A DNA stretch of 64,000 nt. Origin: JAISGQ01 sp964500965 (GTDB taxonomy: Bacteria > Bacillota > Clostridia > Oscillospirales > Acutalibacteraceae). Made by a program: the position numbers and the translations under genes. Positions 8,964 to 17,368 of the stretch are shown here, one piece after another. Position 1 is the stretch's first letter; each line of letters opens with the position of its first letter. The notes below the pieces were generated by a model that made no database searches, was not told the origin of the DNA, and saw only the letters and a list, made by a program, of their open reading frames with translations. The stretch spans positions 1-64,000 of the forward strand of contig CAZCQZ010000004.1 in the NCBI GenBank assembly GCA_964500965.1. Direction: 5' to 3'.

Positions 8964-9506
8964 TTAACCGAAATATCTCTTGAGAAGACCCTCAAATGCT
9001 TTGCCGTGGCGTGCTTCGTCCTTTGCCATTTCGTGAACGGTGTCGTGGATTGCGTCAAGTCCGAGCTCTTTGGCTCTTACCGCAAGCTGCTTTTTGCCGT
9101 CACAGGCGCCGCACTCGGCATCAACGCGCATCTGGAGGTTTTTCTTGGTGGAATCGGTAACGACCTCACCGAGCAGCTCTGCGAATTTTGCTGCGTGTTC
9201 GGCTTCTTCATATGCCGCCTTTTCCCAGTAAAGACCGATTTCGGGATAACCCTCGCGGTGGGCAACTCTTGCCATTGCAAGATACATGCCGACCTCGGTG
9301 CACTCACCGGTAAAATTCATGCGCAGACCCTCGATAACATCTTCGGGTGCGCCGTTTGCAACGCCTACAACGTGCTCATCGACGAACTTGTTGCCCTCGT
9401 CCATTTCGACGAATTTATCGGCAGGAGCCTTGCAAACAGGGCATGATTCGGGAGCTTCGTTACCCTCGTGAACGTAACCGCAAACAGAACATACAAACTT
9501 TTTCAT
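8964..9506 (-). CDS. Reverse rubrerythrin (NADH-linked peroxidase component)
   Basis: In this 180-residue protein the rubredoxin-like Fe(Cys)4 domain comes first (CSVCGY at 5-8 and CPVC at 22-25) and the ferritin-like diiron domain follows (with EEAEHAAKF and DEARHGKAF). That order is reversed from classical rubrerythrin and is typical of the clostridial reverse rubrerythrins, which reduce hydrogen peroxide and oxygen using electrons from NADH via rubredoxin partners. The start at 9506 has AAGGAG at good distance and gives a protein beginning [11 protein letters not shown]; upstream in-frame codons would run into the perR gene. It lies 16 bases downstream of perR and is probably controlled by it. 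Confidence 0.93.
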   Translation of the reverse strand: MKKFVCSVCGYVHEGNEAPESCPVCKAPADKFVEMDEGNKFVDEHVVGVANGAPEDVIEGLRMNFTGECTEVGMYLAMARVAHREGYPEIGLYWEKAAYEEAEHAAKFAELLGEVVTDSTKKNLQMRVDAECGACDGKKQLAVRAKELGLDAIHDTVHEMAKDEARHGKAFEGLLKRYFG

Positions 9507-9522
9507 AATTGATAATCTCCTT

Positions 9523-9900
9523 TTAATTTTTTGTTGATTTTGCTTTGATACAGTCGGAGCATATGCCGTTGACATACAGCTCATAGGATTTGACAAAAGT
9601 GCCCGTTTTATCCTCAATAAGCTCAGATATATCACCGATGCTCAAATCTACCAGTCTTCCGCACTCCTCACAGAGCATATGGTCGTGAGGCTTTGTGCTT
9701 TTGTCGTAGCGGTCGGGATGACCGGCAACAGGGATTTTCCGTATTTCGCCGGCTTCGACCATAAGTCCCAGATTTCTGTAAACAGTGCCAATTGCTATTC
9801 CGGGCATTTGCTTTTTCGCTTCAAGGTAAATCCCGTCCGCACACAAATGCTCACAGGAATTGTTGATAATGCTGTGTATGATTCGGCGCTGCTTTGTCAT
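9523..9900 (-). CDS. perR: Fur-family peroxide regulator, PerR-like
   Basis: The 125-residue protein has the winged-helix domain of the Fur family ([18 protein letters not shown]) and the two structural zinc pairs CEEC and CSDC. The regulatory site includes [14 protein letters not shown], which fits PerR, where histidine oxidation senses peroxide. Assignment as PerR rather than Fur or Zur rests on this pattern and on its coupling to reverse rubrerythrin downstream. A dyad overlapping its own promoter suggests autoregulation. It is about 20 residues shorter than Bacillus PerR, mostly at the N-terminus. Confidence 0.85.
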   Translation of the reverse strand: MTKQRRIIHSIINNSCEHLCADGIYLEAKKQMPGIAIGTVYRNLGLMVEAGEIRKIPVAGHPDRYDKSTKPHDHMLCEECGRLVDLSIGDISELIEDKTGTFVKSYELYVNGICSDCIKAKSTKN

Positions 9901-9916
9901 AGGTCAGCCTCCTTTT

Positions 9917-9970
9917 TAAGAATCATTCCTATTACGATTCTTATTATACACATATATCCGCAGGAGTCAA
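9917..9970 (-). promoter_or_regulatory. Promoter and probable PerR operator of perR-rubrerythrin
   Basis: On the minus strand TTGACT (9965-9970) and TATAAT (9943-9948) are 16 bases apart. Directly downstream of, and touching, the -10 box lies a dyad TAAGAATC-N11-GATTCTTA (9917-9943), similar in layout to Fur/PerR boxes. Binding there would block transcription of both genes. Confidence 0.65.
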
Positions 9971-10023
9971 TAGCAAAAAACAAAAAAACCGAATTTTTTT
10001 GAAAAATAGGGCGGCAATAGCTA

Positions 10024-10052
10024 TTGCATTTTACACGTTAAAGTGATAAACT
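10024..10052 (+). promoter_or_regulatory. Promoter of ilvE
   Basis: TTGCAT and TAAACT with a 17-base spacer end 40 bases before the ilvE start. The leader is too short for a T-box or attenuator. Confidence 0.5.
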
Positions 10053-10091
10053 ACAATGCATACAAATTATATATGCAAGGAGTAATAAGCG

Positions 10092-11159
10092 ATGGAAATA
10101 AAAATCACCAAAACTACTGCGCCGAAAGCAAAGCCTGCCGACGAATCCAAGCTGGGCTTCGGCAAAACCTTTACGGACCATATGTTTATTATGGAGTACG
10201 ATGAGGGTCAGGGCTGGCATGATGCCAGAATAGTACCTTTCGGTGATATATCCCTTTCACCTGCCGCAATGGTTTTCCACTACGGTCAGGAGGTATTTGA
10301 GGGACTTAAAGCATATCGCACCGCCGATGATAAAATCCAGCTTTTCAGACCGGACAGGAACTTTGCCCGTCTCAATTCTTCCAACGAGCGTCTCTGCATT
10401 CCTCCCGTTGACGAAAAGTTTTGCATCGAGGCTTTGAAGGAGCTTATAAAGGTTGAAAAGGACTGGGTACCTCATGCGGAGGGCACAAGCCTTTACATCA
10501 GACCGTTTATTTTTGCCGCCGACCCGTTTTTGGGCGTACACCCTGCAAAGAAGCTTTACTACATAGTTATTCTTGCTCCGTCGGGGGCATATTATCCCGG
10601 CGGATTGGCACCTGTCCGCATTTATGTTGAAAATAATTACGTCCGTGCAGTGCGCGGCGGAATGGGCTATGCAAAGACCGGCGGAAACTATGCCGCAAGC
10701 CTGAGAGCGCAGGACGAAGCGGAAAAGCAGAATTATTCCCAGGTGCTTTGGCTTGACGGTATTCATCATAAGTACATTGAGGAAGTCGGCGCAATGAACG
10801 TATTCTTCGTGTTCGACGATGAAATTGTCACCCCTGAGCTTGATGGTGCAACATTGCCCGGTGTTACCCGTGCAAGCTGTATCGAGCTGCTTCGTTCAAA
10901 AGGCTACAAGGTTTCCGAACGTCTGCTTTCCGTTGACGAAGTTATCGAAAAGTACGAGCAGGGCAAGTTTAAGGAAATGTTCGGTTCAGGCACGGCTGCC
11001 GTTATATCTCCCGTTGGCGAGCTGAAGTACGGTGACAAGGTTATGAAGATAAACAACGGCGAAATAGGCGAAGTATCGCAGATGCTTTATGATACCCTTA
11101 CCGGCATTCAGTGGGGCAAGATTGAAGATACATTCGGCTGGACAGTACCTGTAGAATAA
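10092..11159 (+). CDS. ilvE: Branched-chain amino acid aminotransferase
   Basis: This PLP enzyme interconverts leucine, isoleucine and valine with their 2-keto acids. The 355-residue length and motifs fit the bacterial/eukaryotic BCAT type: FHYGQEVFEGLKAYR near residues 56-70, the PLP lysine in GYAKTGGNYAASL (about residue 199), and EVGAMNVFFV and GSGTAAVISPV near the C-terminus. AAGGAG lies before the ATG. A pseudouridine synthase gene begins at the next base after its stop codon, so the two are co-translated, without an obvious functional link. Confidence 0.95.
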   Translation: MEIKITKTTAPKAKPADESKLGFGKTFTDHMFIMEYDEGQGWHDARIVPFGDISLSPAAMVFHYGQEVFEGLKAYRTADDKIQLFRPDRNFARLNSSNERLCIPPVDEKFCIEALKELIKVEKDWVPHAEGTSLYIRPFIFAADPFLGVHPAKKLYYIVILAPSGAYYPGGLAPVRIYVENNYVRAVRGGMGYAKTGGNYAASLRAQDEAEKQNYSQVLWLDGIHHKYIEEVGAMNVFFVFDDEIVTPELDGATLPGVTRASCIELLRSKGYKVSERLLSVDEVIEKYEQGKFKEMFGSGTAAVISPVGELKYGDKVMKINNGEIGEVSQMLYDTLTGIQWGKIEDTFGWTVPVE

Positions 11160-12032
11160 GTGAAAACATTGGAATTTAAAGTGCCGTGCGAGCTGGACGG
11201 AATAACCGTCCGCAGCTTTCTGCGCGGCACTTGCCGTATATCTGCGCGGCTTCATACGAAATTAAAGCATGTTGAAAACGGAATAACGGTGGACGGCAGG
11301 CTTGTTAAGGCGCGAGATGCTTTGAAAGGCGGAGCCGTGGTGGTACTGCACATTCCCGATGAGGACTGTGTGGAAGCGGTTTCCATGCCTGTCGACATAG
11401 TTTACGAGGACGATTATGTTCTTGTGCTCAACAAGCCTGCAAATATGCCGGTACACCCAACTCACGGTCACGGCAGTGACACCCTTGCAAATGCCGTTGC
11501 GGCATATATGCCGAATGTGGCTTTTCGACCGGTAAACCGTCTTGATCGCGATACAACAGGTCTTGTGCTTGTGGCAAAGGACAGCTTCAGTGCAGCGCGT
11601 TTGCAGGAAAGCGCGGAAAAAATTTACTATGCTGTTTGCACGGGAAAGCTTGAGGGACAGGGGACTATCGACTGCCCCATACGAATTAAGGAGGACCACG
11701 GTATACAGCGAGAGGTCGGTGACGGCGGTGAACGCAGTATAACTCACTGGAAAGCCCTTGTCTCCGACGGTGAATCAACTCTTGTTGAGTGCCGACTGGA
11801 AACCGGCAGAACGCACCAGATACGTGTGCATTTTTCTTCTTATATGAAAATGCCTCTTTTAGGCGACGATATGTACGGCGGCTCAAGGGAGAAAATAGAC
11901 AGACAGGCGTTGCATTGCGGCTTTACGGCGTTTATCCACCCGATGACAGGGGAGCGCATAGAGCTTGCCTGTCCGCCGCCGGAAGATATGATGAGACTGC
12001 CTGTCTGCGCGGAATATTTTGAACAGCGGTAA
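11160..12032 (+). CDS. RluA-family pseudouridine synthase
   Basis: The 290-residue protein has an S4-like RNA-binding N-terminus (about residues 1-65) and an RluA-type catalytic domain with NRLDRDTTGLVLVAKD, which holds the catalytic aspartate (about residue 126-128), followed by RTHQIRVHF. These enzymes convert uridine to pseudouridine in rRNA or tRNA; the exact site cannot be assigned because RluA, RluC and RluD are hard to separate by eye. The GTG start directly abuts the ilvE stop codon and has no clear ribosome binding site, so it probably relies on coupling. Confidence 0.9.
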   Translation: MKTLEFKVPCELDGITVRSFLRGTCRISARLHTKLKHVENGITVDGRLVKARDALKGGAVVVLHIPDEDCVEAVSMPVDIVYEDDYVLVLNKPANMPVHPTHGHGSDTLANAVAAYMPNVAFRPVNRLDRDTTGLVLVAKDSFSAARLQESAEKIYYAVCTGKLEGQGTIDCPIRIKEDHGIQREVGDGGERSITHWKALVSDGESTLVECRLETGRTHQIRVHFSSYMKMPLLGDDMYGGSREKIDRQALHCGFTAFIHPMTGERIELACPPPEDMMRLPVCAEYFEQR

Positions 12033-12057
12033 ATATATATAGTATAAAAGTGTAGCC

Positions 12058-12086
12058 TTGACTAACCGGGATATGTGATGTAAACT
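12058..12086 (+). promoter_or_regulatory. Promoter of the cation efflux gene
   Basis: TTGACT and TAAACT with a 17-base spacer precede the start by 32 bases. Confidence 0.5.
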
Positions 12087-12118
12087 TATTGCTATATCAA
12101 CCAACGGAGCTGATTTCA

Positions 12119-13300
12119 ATGACAGGTCTGCTTATAAAGCTGTTCATAAAGAATATTGACCCGAAAGACCCTCACTGCCGCGAAAAATTCGGAACGCTGT
12201 CAAGCGTGTGCGGAATGGTTTGCAATCTTCTGCTTTTTGCCGCAAAGCTGATAGTCGGTACTTTGTCGGGAAGTATTGCGATTACCGCAGATGCCTTTAA
12301 CAATCTTTCCGACCTCGGCTCGTGCTGTGTAGCTGTTCTGGGAATGAAGCTGGCGGCACGTCCGGCGGATAAAGACCACCCGTTCGGGCACGGAAGATAC
12401 GAATATCTTACAACCATGGCAGTTGCCGTGGTGATTATTCTGGTAGCCTTTGAGCTTGGAAAAAGCTCGGTTGAAAAGATAATATCGCCAACCGCCGTAA
12501 GCTGTTCGCCGGTGCTTGTGCTGGTGCTGGTGCTGTCGATTCTCGTCAAGCTCTGGATGTTCTTTTTCAACCGCAAACTCGGTAAAACAATAGAATCCGG
12601 CGTGCTGAAAGCGTCGGCAAAGGATTCGATAAACGACTGTATTTCCACAGGGGTAGTGCTTGTTACCACCGTTGTACTCAGTGTGCTTGACCTGCCTGCC
12701 GCAATTGCGGGAAGAATAGACGGCGCGATGGGTCTTGTTGTCGCACTGTTCATACTTTGGTCGGGCATAACCGTTATCCGCGAAAACCTCGGAAATTTGC
12801 TTGGCGAGCCGCCGTCAAAGGAGCTGGTGGAGAACCTGTATTCCAAAATAATGGCTTATGACGGTGTACTCGGTATACACGATATGATTATCCATAACTA
12901 CGGTCCTACGAGAACCATAGCGACGCTGCACGTTGAAGTGTCGTCCTCCGAAGACGTTATGGTAAGCCATGACCTGATTGACAGTATTGAAAAAGATGTC
13001 AGCGAAGAACTGGGGCTGATGCTCACAATACATATGGACCCGGTAAGTGATGACTGCGAAAAAACGGTGTCTGTCCGCGAAAAGGTGCAAAAGCTGGCAA
13101 ACGCAATCGAAACAGGCGTGACCATTCACGATTTTCGCATGGTGGAAGGACCGACGCATACAAATCTAATCTTTGATGCCGTGCTTCCTTACGAATCACG
13201 AATGAAAGAAAACGAATTTAAAGAAAAACTGTCGCAGGCTGTCAGTGCAATTGACGAAACATGGTATACCGTTATTACAGTTGACCGCCAGTTTGTGTAA
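12119..13300 (+). CDS. Cation diffusion facilitator family transporter
   Basis: The 393-residue protein has six hydrophobic helices in its first 200 residues, with the CDF metal site residues in ADAFNNLSDLGS (helix 2) and DSINDCIST (helix 5), plus DHPFGHGRYEY in the first loop. CDF proteins exchange Zn, Mn, Fe or Co for protons to export metal. The cytoplasmic tail is longer than usual (about 170 residues) and carries two ferredoxin-like segments (HDMIIHNYGPTRTIATLHVE and VTIHDFRMVEGPTHTNLIFD). The ATG at 12119 is preceded by ACGGAG; the upstream TTG is not. It has its own promoter and terminator. Confidence 0.92.
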   Translation: MTGLLIKLFIKNIDPKDPHCREKFGTLSSVCGMVCNLLLFAAKLIVGTLSGSIAITADAFNNLSDLGSCCVAVLGMKLAARPADKDHPFGHGRYEYLTTMAVAVVIILVAFELGKSSVEKIISPTAVSCSPVLVLVLVLSILVKLWMFFFNRKLGKTIESGVLKASAKDSINDCISTGVVLVTTVVLSVLDLPAAIAGRIDGAMGLVVALFILWSGITVIRENLGNLLGEPPSKELVENLYSKIMAYDGVLGIHDMIIHNYGPTRTIATLHVEVSSSEDVMVSHDLIDSIEKDVSEELGLMLTIHMDPVSDDCEKTVSVREKVQKLANAIETGVTIHDFRMVEGPTHTNLIFDAVLPYESRMKENEFKEKLSQAVSAIDETWYTVITVDRQFV

Positions 13301-13344
13301 TTGAAATTGTAAACTTTTTGTGTATTTTTTAAACATGGTGTAAA

Positions 13345-13379
13345 ATCTGCCTGCTTTGACAAGCCGCAGGCAGATTTTT
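13345..13379 (+). terminator. Intrinsic terminator
   Basis: A ten-base perfect stem (ATCTGCCTGC and complement) is followed by TTTTT, just after the cation efflux gene. Confidence 0.85.
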
Positions 13380-13381
13380 CG

Positions 13382-13410
13382 TTGACTTAAACTTTCAAAA
13401 GGCGTATAAT
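13382..13410 (+). promoter_or_regulatory. Promoter of the histidine-kinase-like gene
   Basis: TTGACT and a perfect TATAAT with a 17-base spacer, about 50 bases before the start codon and directly after the preceding terminator. Confidence 0.7.
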
Positions 13411-13458
13411 AAATCGAAAATTTGTAATTTACGTAACTATTGTAAAGGGACACATATA

Positions 13459-15021
13459 ATGATTTTTAGGGGGTTGTGGGAGAAAATGAATACTCTCGGA
13501 CCGAAGAAAAAGAATCTGCTTGTAATAATGCTGGGCATTTTTGCAGGTGCGGTGATTATTTCCGTAGTGCTGGACATACTTACCAACAACGGCGGCAGGG
13601 TAATACTTGTCGGTGCTGTAGCGGGTATTGTCCTGGCTGCCGGGGTTTTTCTGATTTGTAATCTTATGATGAAAAAAGGCAATACCGAAAGCAGCGAAGA
13701 AAACGACGAGGAACGCTTTACAAGACGCGGCAGAGGCAGGGAGACTGCCGATGAGCTGTTTGACGCATCGGAATTTGAGGATAGCGGATTTACCTCGGAG
13801 GATAACGGCTTTGAAGCCTTTGAGACAGCTCCGGAGGAAATTGTCGAGCAGCCGAAAACCGGCAGGTTTTCAAAACTGCCCAGCGAACAGCTCCGCGAAA
13901 AGGGCTTTTTCGGCAGACAGAATACCGAGCCGAAAGAGGAGAGCTTTGAACCGGAGGAAGAAACCGACTGGGCAGAGCCTGAATATGACAACAGCTTTGA
14001 TGACGGCTTTGAAAGCAGCTTCGATGACGGGGAATATTCGGACGTTGAGTTTGAAGCTCCCGTTATAGCCTTTGGTGAACCGGTGCCCGATGACAATATC
14101 AGCGATATTACGCCGGTCGAGCCGATAAGCGAAGAACCGACGGCGGAGGTTGCCGAAGCTGAATTTGAAGAATTCGGCTATGAGGAAGCGGAAAGCGTTT
14201 CGCAGGAGACTTACGCAGAGCCTGAGCCTGTTAAAGAGCCTGAAAAATCCCTGCTTCTCAAAGATGTAGCTCCGGGTATGGTGGTTGCCTCTCAATCACC
14301 GGGACAAACTCTTGAATCTTTCTATGCGGATATGAGCGAGGAGGATATTATTTACCGCGATTGCGTTGAAGTGTGGTCAAGTGCGGCAAAGAACCCCATG
14401 CTCAAAATTCTGGACAAGCTTAAAAACATCGAAGATAAAAAAGTTGCCGGTGAGCTTGGCAGAGATTGCGAATACGTCAATGCCATGATAGACAGAATGC
14501 TGTATTTTACTCAGCTTGAAATGATAGACCAGGCTTTGAATATGCAGGTTTATAATTATTCCGTGCTTGTTAAGGAATGTCTCAAGCGCTTTTCGCCTTT
14601 CTTCACGGAGAAGAAAATCAGCCTGCTCTGGAAAGGGCTTGATGTAAACGTCGTTACCGATAAACGCTGGTTTATATTTGCAATGACCCAGGTTATATTC
14701 AATTCCATTGAATTTACGCCTCACGGCGGAAAGATTGCGGTTTCGGCAAAAAAGACCGATGATTACGTTGACCTCATCATAGACGACAGCGGTGAGGGCA
14801 TTGACGAAGATGAGCTGCCCTATGTATTTACCGCCGGGTTCATGGGAGATGAAGCTCCGAATCCCGATGACACACGAACCGGCATGGGTCTGTTTATTAC
14901 ACGAAGCGTTCTGCAAAAGCTGGGCGGCGAATGTATGGCGGAATCATCAAAGGGTAAGGGCATGAGAATAATTATCCGTCTCCCGGCAATGAAAGAAGAC
15001 GGCGAATCCGCAGCCGAATAA
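13459..15021 (+). CDS. Membrane histidine-kinase-like protein without phospho-acceptor histidine
   Basis: The 520-residue protein begins with two membrane helices (about residues 14-36 and 48-70) joined by a very short loop, as in intramembrane-sensing BceS-type kinases. A strongly acidic, low-complexity linker follows (about 75-275). The C-terminal half matches the BceS/HPK type: a dimerisation segment with ELGRDCEYVNAMIDRMLYF, a conserved TDKRW, an ATP-binding N box (VIFNSIEFTP), DDSGEGI and TGMGLFI. Where BceS-like kinases have WVHQIKTP, this protein reads CVEVWSSAAKNP, so the histidine is replaced by Glu304. No response regulator gene lies nearby. It may bind ATP and act as a regulator or scaffold. 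ATG 13459 follows AAGGGA; ATG 13486 is an alternative. Confidence 0.8.
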   Translation: MIFRGLWEKMNTLGPKKKNLLVIMLGIFAGAVIISVVLDILTNNGGRVILVGAVAGIVLAAGVFLICNLMMKKGNTESSEENDEERFTRRGRGRETADELFDASEFEDSGFTSEDNGFEAFETAPEEIVEQPKTGRFSKLPSEQLREKGFFGRQNTEPKEESFEPEEETDWAEPEYDNSFDDGFESSFDDGEYSDVEFEAPVIAFGEPVPDDNISDITPVEPISEEPTAEVAEAEFEEFGYEEAESVSQETYAEPEPVKEPEKSLLLKDVAPGMVVASQSPGQTLESFYADMSEEDIIYRDCVEVWSSAAKNPMLKILDKLKNIEDKKVAGELGRDCEYVNAMIDRMLYFTQLEMIDQALNMQVYNYSVLVKECLKRFSPFFTEKKISLLWKGLDVNVVTDKRWFIFAMTQVIFNSIEFTPHGGKIAVSAKKTDDYVDLIIDDSGEGIDEDELPYVFTAGFMGDEAPNPDDTRTGMGLFITRSVLQKLGGECMAESSKGKGMRIIIRLPAMKEDGESAAE

Positions 15022-15093
15022 GGTGTTTTTGCGGAATACAGACTGTAAATTGTATATTGTTGATTAAAAATAAAAAAATATACTCAAAATGTG

Positions 15094-15122
15094 TTGACAA
15101 AAAGGAAAAGCAAATGTATAAT
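15094..15122 (+). promoter_or_regulatory. Consensus promoter of a short transcription unit
   Basis: TTGACA, a 17-base spacer and TATAAT form a perfect sigma-A consensus, although no protein gene starts downstream before the terminator at 15194. Transcription would begin near 15129. Confidence 0.8.
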
Positions 15123-15128
15123 ACAGGT

Positions 15129-15240
15129 GATGAGAGGGAAAACACCTCGAATCCTTACATTTGATTACGTCTTCATAATCGTTCCCCATCCACAAACCAC
15201 GAAACCACCCTCGCGAGAGGGTGGTTTCGTGGTTTTACAA
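15129..15240 (+). ncRNA. Candidate small non-coding RNA, about 105-110 nt
   Basis: The segment lies between a perfect promoter (15094-15122) and a very stable terminator-like hairpin (15194-15235). Near the 5' end GGTG (15126-15129) could pair with CACC just downstream. The only ORF begins with ATG at 15130, essentially at the predicted transcription start without a ribosome binding site, and reads through the hairpin for 42 codons, so coding is unlikely. I do not recognise it as 6S, SRP, tmRNA or a known riboswitch, and it is followed by the separate yloC promoter. A trans-acting sRNA is the simplest reading. Confidence 0.5.
15194..15236 (+). terminator. Very stable hairpin, terminator of the small RNA
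   Basis: A perfect 19-base-pair stem (15194-15212 with 15217-15235) is capped by a GCGA tetraloop. The T run is short (TTTT), being part of the stem. Confidence 0.75.
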
Positions 15241-15275
15241 CGCAGAAAAACGGCGTAATAGCGTGATATGCCGAG

Positions 15276-15305
15276 TTGACAATACTATAGTATATGTGGT
15301 AAAAT
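15276..15305 (+). promoter_or_regulatory. Promoter of the yloC-spoVM operon with palindromic spacer
   Basis: TTGACA and TAAAAT are 18 bases apart. The spacer contains the perfect 12-base palindrome ATACTATAGTAT (15282-15293), which could be a repressor site. Confidence 0.6.
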
Positions 15306-15341
15306 ATGTTGATTAAATCGAAGTTTTAAGGTGGCGTTGCA

Positions 15342-16220
15342 ATGGTCAGGAGTATGACAGGCTACGGCAGAGCACAGGCTGTCGTAGGCGGATTGGATAT
15401 TACAGTTGAAATCAAATCGGTAAACCACAGATATTTTGAATTTTCGGCAAGAACCTCAAGGGGCTATTCCTTTATGGAGGAAAAGCTGAAATCCTATGCG
15501 CAGTCCAGAATATCACGGGGCAAGGTGGATATGTTTTTAACCGTTGTAGCGGTTGATGACCCCTCCTGCGAGGTAGTATTAAACGAAGCTCTTGCGCAGA
15601 GCTATGTCGATGCGATAAGAAAAATCTCGGAGGTAACAGGGGTTAAGGACGATATTACAAATACATCAATTGCAAGATTTCAGGATATTTTCACCGTTCG
15701 CAAGGCAGTTGACGATGAGGAAAAGGTCTGCGAAAGTATCATGACAGTTGTTCGCGAAGCGATGGAACGCTTTATCGAAATGCGTGAAAACGAAGGTGCG
15801 AAGATGCGCGCAGATGTTGAGGGCAGAGCGGAAACAATCAAGTCATATGTTTCCCTTATTGAGGAACGCTCACCCCAAACCGTTTCGGAGTATATGGACA
15901 GGCTGAAAGCCAAGATTTCGGAGCTGTTAAACGGCGCGACGGTTGATGAGCAGAGGATTATCACCGAGGTTGCGATTTATGCGGACAAGGTGGCGGTTGC
16001 CGAGGAAACCGTCAGACTGCGCAGCCATTTTGACCAGCTTGCTCAAATGATGAACTCAGGCGAAGCAATAGGAAGAAAGCTTGACTTTCTTGTTCAGGAA
16101 ATGAACAGAGAGGTCAACACAATCGGCTCAAAGGCGCAGGACGCAACCCTTGCACACATAGTGGTCGATATTAAAGCAGAGCTTGAAAAGATAAGAGAGC
16201 AAATTCAGAATATCGAATAA
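15342..16220 (+). CDS. yloC: YicC/YloC family endoribonuclease
   Basis: The 292-residue protein starts with [11 protein letters not shown], the signature of the YicC/YloC family, and ends with the conserved segment containing [20 protein letters not shown] and [21 protein letters not shown]. coli YicC is an endoribonuclease that helps degrade small RNAs such as RyhB; the Bacillus homologue is less studied. It opens the conserved operon, directly ahead of remA and gmk as in Bacillus. An ATG with GGTGGCG upstream gives the start. Confidence 0.95.
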   Translation: MVRSMTGYGRAQAVVGGLDITVEIKSVNHRYFEFSARTSRGYSFMEEKLKSYAQSRISRGKVDMFLTVVAVDDPSCEVVLNEALAQSYVDAIRKISEVTGVKDDITNTSIARFQDIFTVRKAVDDEEKVCESIMTVVREAMERFIEMRENEGAKMRADVEGRAETIKSYVSLIEERSPQTVSEYMDRLKAKISELLNGATVDEQRIITEVAIYADKVAVAEETVRLRSHFDQLAQMMNSGEAIGRKLDFLVQEMNREVNTIGSKAQDATLAHIVVDIKAELEKIREQIQNIE

Positions 16221-16231
16221 GGAGACAGAAT

Positions 16232-16501
16232 ATGAAGCTGATAAATATCGGTTTCGGTAATATGGTTTCGGCAAACCGTCTTGTTGCGATAGTAAGTCCG
16301 GAATCCGCGCCCATAAAACGAATCATACAGGATTCAAGGGAACGCGGCTCACTTATTGACGCAACTTACGGAAGAAGAACAAGAGCCGTGATTATTACCG
16401 ACAGTGACCATGTGGTGCTTTCGGCGTTGCAGCCGGAAACGATTGCCAACAGACTTAACGACCGCGACGATGAGGACGAGGAGGAATTTGACGATGAATA
16501 A
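16232..16501 (+). CDS. remA: DUF370 family regulator RemA
   Basis: The 89-residue protein matches the RemA family ([20 protein letters not shown], then SPIKRII-like and [24 protein letters not shown]). In Bacillus RemA is a ring-forming DNA-binding protein that activates matrix and osmoprotection genes. The C-terminus is acidic ([13 protein letters not shown]). Position between yloC and gmk is the standard one. The last codons overlap the gmk start by eight bases. Confidence 0.95.
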   Translation: MKLINIGFGNMVSANRLVAIVSPESAPIKRIIQDSRERGSLIDATYGRRTRAVIITDSDHVVLSALQPETIANRLNDRDDEDEEEFDDE

Positions 16502-17075
16502 GGAAAGGCTCGTCATAATCGTGTCAGGTCCGTCGGGAGTGGGCAAAGGTACGCTTATCGGAAAGGTGAGCGAAAAGCTTGCCGGTCAGGGAATAAATAC
16601 CAGATTTTCCGTTTCCGCAACCACACGTGGCAGGTCGGCGCAGGAAATCGACGGCGTACATTATCATTTTGTAACGGCAGAGCGATTCGGTGAAATGATA
16701 AAGAACGGAGAGCTGGCGGAATATAATAAATACGGTGAAAACTATTACGGGACACCGATGTGCAATATCGAAGCGGCGGTCGAAGCCGGCGAACCGATAA
16801 TACTGGATATAGATTTAAACGGAAAAAATCAGGTGGTAGAAAGGCTGCCCGGCTGTGTGACCGTATTCATTCTTCCGAAATCCGTCGATGTGCTGGAGGC
16901 GCGTATACGCAATCGCGCAAGGGAAACCGATACCGAGGAATCAATTAAGTTCAGATTGAATCGTGCCATTGAAGAAATGAAGCATCAAAACGAATATGAA
17001 TACAGAATTGTAAATGACGACCTGGAAACAGCGGCAAACGAGCTGTATGAAATTATCCGGAAAGAAATTCTTTAA
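16494..17075 (+). CDS. gmk: Guanylate kinase
   Basis: Gmk phosphorylates GMP to GDP with ATP. The 193-residue product has the P-loop GPSGVGKGT (about residues 12-20), the GMP-binding [17 protein letters not shown] region, and the lid [11 protein letters not shown]. The ATG at 16494 lies inside the remA end and is preceded by GAGGAGG, which decides this start over upstream in-frame codons. rpoZ follows after 23 bases. Confidence 0.97.
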   Translation: MNKERLVIIVSGPSGVGKGTLIGKVSEKLAGQGINTRFSVSATTRGRSAQEIDGVHYHFVTAERFGEMIKNGELAEYNKYGENYYGTPMCNIEAAVEAGEPIILDIDLNGKNQVVERLPGCVTVFILPKSVDVLEARIRNRARETDTEESIKFRLNRAIEEMKHQNEYEYRIVNDDLETAANELYEIIRKEIL

Positions 17076-17098
17076 TATTGAAAAAGAGGTAATATACA

Positions 17099-17341
17099 AT
17101 GAAAAAGACTATTGATGAAATTTTCGCAGAAGCAGACAGCCGCTACGCACTTGTAGGCGCGATTGCAAAGAAAGCGCGAGAAATTGCGGACAGTGCAGAG
17201 CTTAACAATGTCACTCTGAATGAAAAGCCCGTAAATATGGTGCTCCGTTACCTTTCGGAGGACAAAGCGCATCTTGAAAATATCAGCGAAACCGAAATTA
17301 AAATAGTTATTGATGATAGAAGCGAATTGCTGGGCTTCTAA
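17099..17341 (+). CDS. rpoZ: RNA polymerase omega subunit
   Basis: The 80-residue protein has the omega signature (SRYALVGAIAKKAREI, residues 14-29) and the usual place after gmk. Omega binds the beta-prime subunit and supports polymerase assembly. In Bacillus coaBC would follow; here priA comes next, 27 bases downstream. Confidence 0.93.
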   Translation: MKKTIDEIFAEADSRYALVGAIAKKAREIADSAELNNVTLNEKPVNMVLRYLSEDKAHLENISETEIKIVIDDRSELLGF

Positions 17342-17368
17342 GCTGAAACAGAAAGGGACAGGACTTAA

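Noticed and set aside
10053..10091. T-box or amino acid riboswitch before ilvE
   Set aside because: The leader is only about 40 bases, too short for such an element.
15130..15258. 42-codon ORF inside the candidate small RNA
   Set aside because: It would start at the transcription start with no ribosome binding site and read straight through the terminator hairpin.
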